Below, piece by piece: positions 5,047-6,514 of a DNA stretch of 6,514 bases. The DNA comes from Peptostreptococcaceae bacterium (GTDB lineage Bacteria; Bacillota; Clostridia; Peptostreptococcales; Peptostreptococcaceae): contig JAFOOW010000129.1 of assembly GCA_017425305.1 (NCBI GenBank), positions 1 through 6,514 of the forward strand, given 5' to 3'. The position numbers and the translations under genes were made by a program. Position 1 is the first letter of the stretch. The number at the start of each line of letters is the position of its first letter. Under the pieces are notes generated by a model. It was not told where the DNA came from. It saw nothing but the letters and a program-made list of their open reading frames with translations, and made no database searches.

Positions 5047-6514
5047 ATGAAAAAGACTTGGTGGAAAGAAAGTGTAGTTTATCAAATATATCCAAGAAGT
5101 TTTATGGATTCTGATAATGATGGTATAGGAGATATAAAGGGGATTACTTCTAAGTTAGATTATTTAAAGAATTTAGGAATAGATGTTATATGGTTAAGTC
5201 CAGTTTTTAAGTCGCCTAATGATGATAATGGATATGATATTAGTGATTATGAGGATATAATGGATGAGTTTGGTACTATGAGTGATTTTGATGAACTTTT
5301 AAGTGAAGCTCATAATAGAGGAATAAAGATAATAATGGACTTAGTTGTAAATCATAGTTCAGATGAACATAAATGGTTTGTTGAAGCTAGAAAGTCTAAA
5401 GATAATCCATATAGAGATTATTACATTTGGAGAGATGGTAAAGATGGGTCTACTCCTAATAACTGGGATTCAATTTTTAGTGGAAGTGCTTGGGAGTATG
5501 ATGAAGAAACAAATCAATACTTCTTACATCTTTTCTCTAAAAAACAACCAGATTTAAACTGGGAAAATGAAAATTTAAGACAAGCTGTTTATTCTATGAT
5601 GAAATTCTGGTTAGATAAAGGCATAGATGGATTTAGAATGGATGTTTGTAATTTATTTTCAAAAGCTGAAGGTCTTCCTGATATAGGAGAAGAGGGTCCA
5701 GAGGGAATATATATGAATGGTCCTAAAATACATGACTATTTACATGAGATGAATAAAGAAGTTCTTAGTAAATACGATATAATGACAGTTGGAGAAACTC
5801 CAGGTGTATCTCCTAAACATGCACGAGATTATGTTGGTGAAGATAGGGATGAATTAAATATGGTATTTCACTTTGAACTTATGGACTTACCTAATGCTAG
5901 TGACAAATTCTACAAGAAACCATATAAGCTTACTGATATAAAAAACATATTCATGAAGTGGTATGATGGACTTGAAAATATAGGGTGGAACTCTTTATTT
6001 ATGAATAACCATGACCAACCAAGAATGGTTTCAAGATTTGGAAATGACAGTAAATATAGAATAGAAAGTGCTAAGATGTTAGCTACCTTAATACATACAT
6101 TCAAAGGTACTCCATATATATACCAAGGTGAAGAAATAGGAATGACTAATATATACTTTGATGATATAAAGAAATATAGAGATATAGAAACTATAAACTA
6201 CTACAATGAGAAAATAAAAAATGAAGATGAAAAATCTTTAATAGAAAGAATAAAAATAACTTCAAGAGATAATGCTAGAACACCTATGCAATGGGATAAT
6301 AACTTAAATGGAGGATTTAGTAAAGCTACACCATGGATAGATGTAAATCCTAACTATAAACAAATAAATGTCAAAGAATCATTAGAAGATAGTAATTCGA
6401 TATTTAATTACTATAAAGAGCTTATAAAATTAAGACATAATAATGATACTATTGTTTATGGAGATGTAAAATTAATATATCCAGAAAACGAAAGTATATT
6501 TGCATATACTAGAA
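5047..6514 (+). CDS. GH13 alpha-glucosidase, oligo-1,6-glucosidase type (3' end outside window)
   Basis: The first 489 residues are present; full-length relatives have about 550-560, so only the end of the C-terminal beta domain is missing. The enzyme is cytoplasmic (no signal peptide) and should release glucose from the non-reducing end of imported oligosaccharides. The start WWKESVVYQIYPRSF and the DSDNDGIGD metal-site loop (21-29) are typical. DLVVNHSSDEHKWF (98-111) is conserved region I. The nucleophile is D199 in GFRMDV (195-200), the acid/base is E250 in VGETPG, and the third carboxylate is D323 in NHDQPR. RTPMQWD (411-417) is a further family signature. V200 after the nucleophile marks alpha-1,6 rather than alpha-1,4 specificity in this subfamily. 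GAGGGG (5031-5036) supports the start. Alternatives are dextran glucosidase or trehalose-6-phosphate hydrolase; the ABC transporter context argues against a phosphorylated substrate. Confidence 0.93.
   Translation, partial: MKKTWWKESVVYQIYPRSFMDSDNDGIGDIKGITSKLDYLKNLGIDVIWLSPVFKSPNDDNGYDISDYEDIMDEFGTMSDFDELLSEAHNRGIKIIMDLVVNHSSDEHKWFVEARKSKDNPYRDYYIWRDGKDGSTPNNWDSIFSGSAWEYDEETNQYFLHLFSKKQPDLNWENENLRQAVYSMMKFWLDKGIDGFRMDVCNLFSKAEGLPDIGEEGPEGIYMNGPKIHDYLHEMNKEVLSKYDIMTVGETPGVSPKHARDYVGEDRDELNMVFHFELMDLPNASDKFYKKPYKLTDIKNIFMKWYDGLENIGWNSLFMNNHDQPRMVSRFGNDSKYRIESAKMLATLIHTFKGTPYIYQGEEIGMTNIYFDDIKKYRDIETINYYNEKIKNEDEKSLIERIKITSRDNARTPMQWDNNLNGGFSKATPWIDVNPNYKQINVKESLEDSNSIFNYYKELIKLRHNNDTIVYGDVKLIYPENESIFAYTR

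Noticed and set aside
5363..5557. Plus-strand frame inside the glucosidase gene
   Set aside because: It is a frame-shifted shadow of the conserved GH13 coding sequence.

Overview
This window comes from a very AT-rich, low-GC Gram-positive bacterium. ATA and AGA codons dominate, the ribosome binding sites are strong AGGAGG/GGGGG types, and intrinsic terminators with T-tracts are common. The style and gene content fit the Clostridia, possibly Peptostreptococcaceae-like, but I cannot fix the genus from sequence alone. All genes lie on the + strand.

Region 1 (1-727) is the C-terminal part of a SNF2-family DEAD/DEAH helicase-like ATPase whose start lies outside the window. Its motif VI reads HGLGQ instead of the usual HRIGQ, so one of the two conserved motif VI arginines is missing.

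Region 2 (728-1550) holds two small genes of unknown function. The first (841-1068) encodes a lysine-rich, aromatic-free 75-residue protein built of 11-residue repeats. A 23-bp perfect inverted repeat ends just upstream of its ribosome binding site. The second (1220-1504) encodes a 94-residue orphan protein. Each is followed by an intrinsic terminator, and an 11-nt sequence (ACGACATATAA) occurs upstream of both.

Region 3 (1551-6514) is a carbohydrate uptake and hydrolysis locus. In order it has a lipoprotein solute-binding protein, two MalF/MalG-type permeases that overlap by one base, and a cytoplasmic GH13 alpha-glucosidase cut off by the window end. The glucosidase carries the full catalytic triad and a valine after the nucleophile, which points to alpha-1,6-linked glucosides such as isomaltose or isomalto-oligosaccharides. 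No ATP-binding subunit is present, so the transporter probably uses a shared ATPase encoded elsewhere.

The locus appears to have two regulated promoters. A LacI/CcpA-type operator overlaps the -35 element upstream of the binding-protein gene. A second, related operator sits inside the spacer of a promoter upstream of the first permease gene. A hairpin after the binding-protein gene and a large compound hairpin before the glucosidase gene divide the locus into segments that could be expressed at different levels. Overall the locus is a familiar type of sugar operon. I found no clear evidence of a new defence or mobile system; the more unusual signals are the altered helicase motif, the repeat protein with its hairpin, and the compound intergenic RNA structure.
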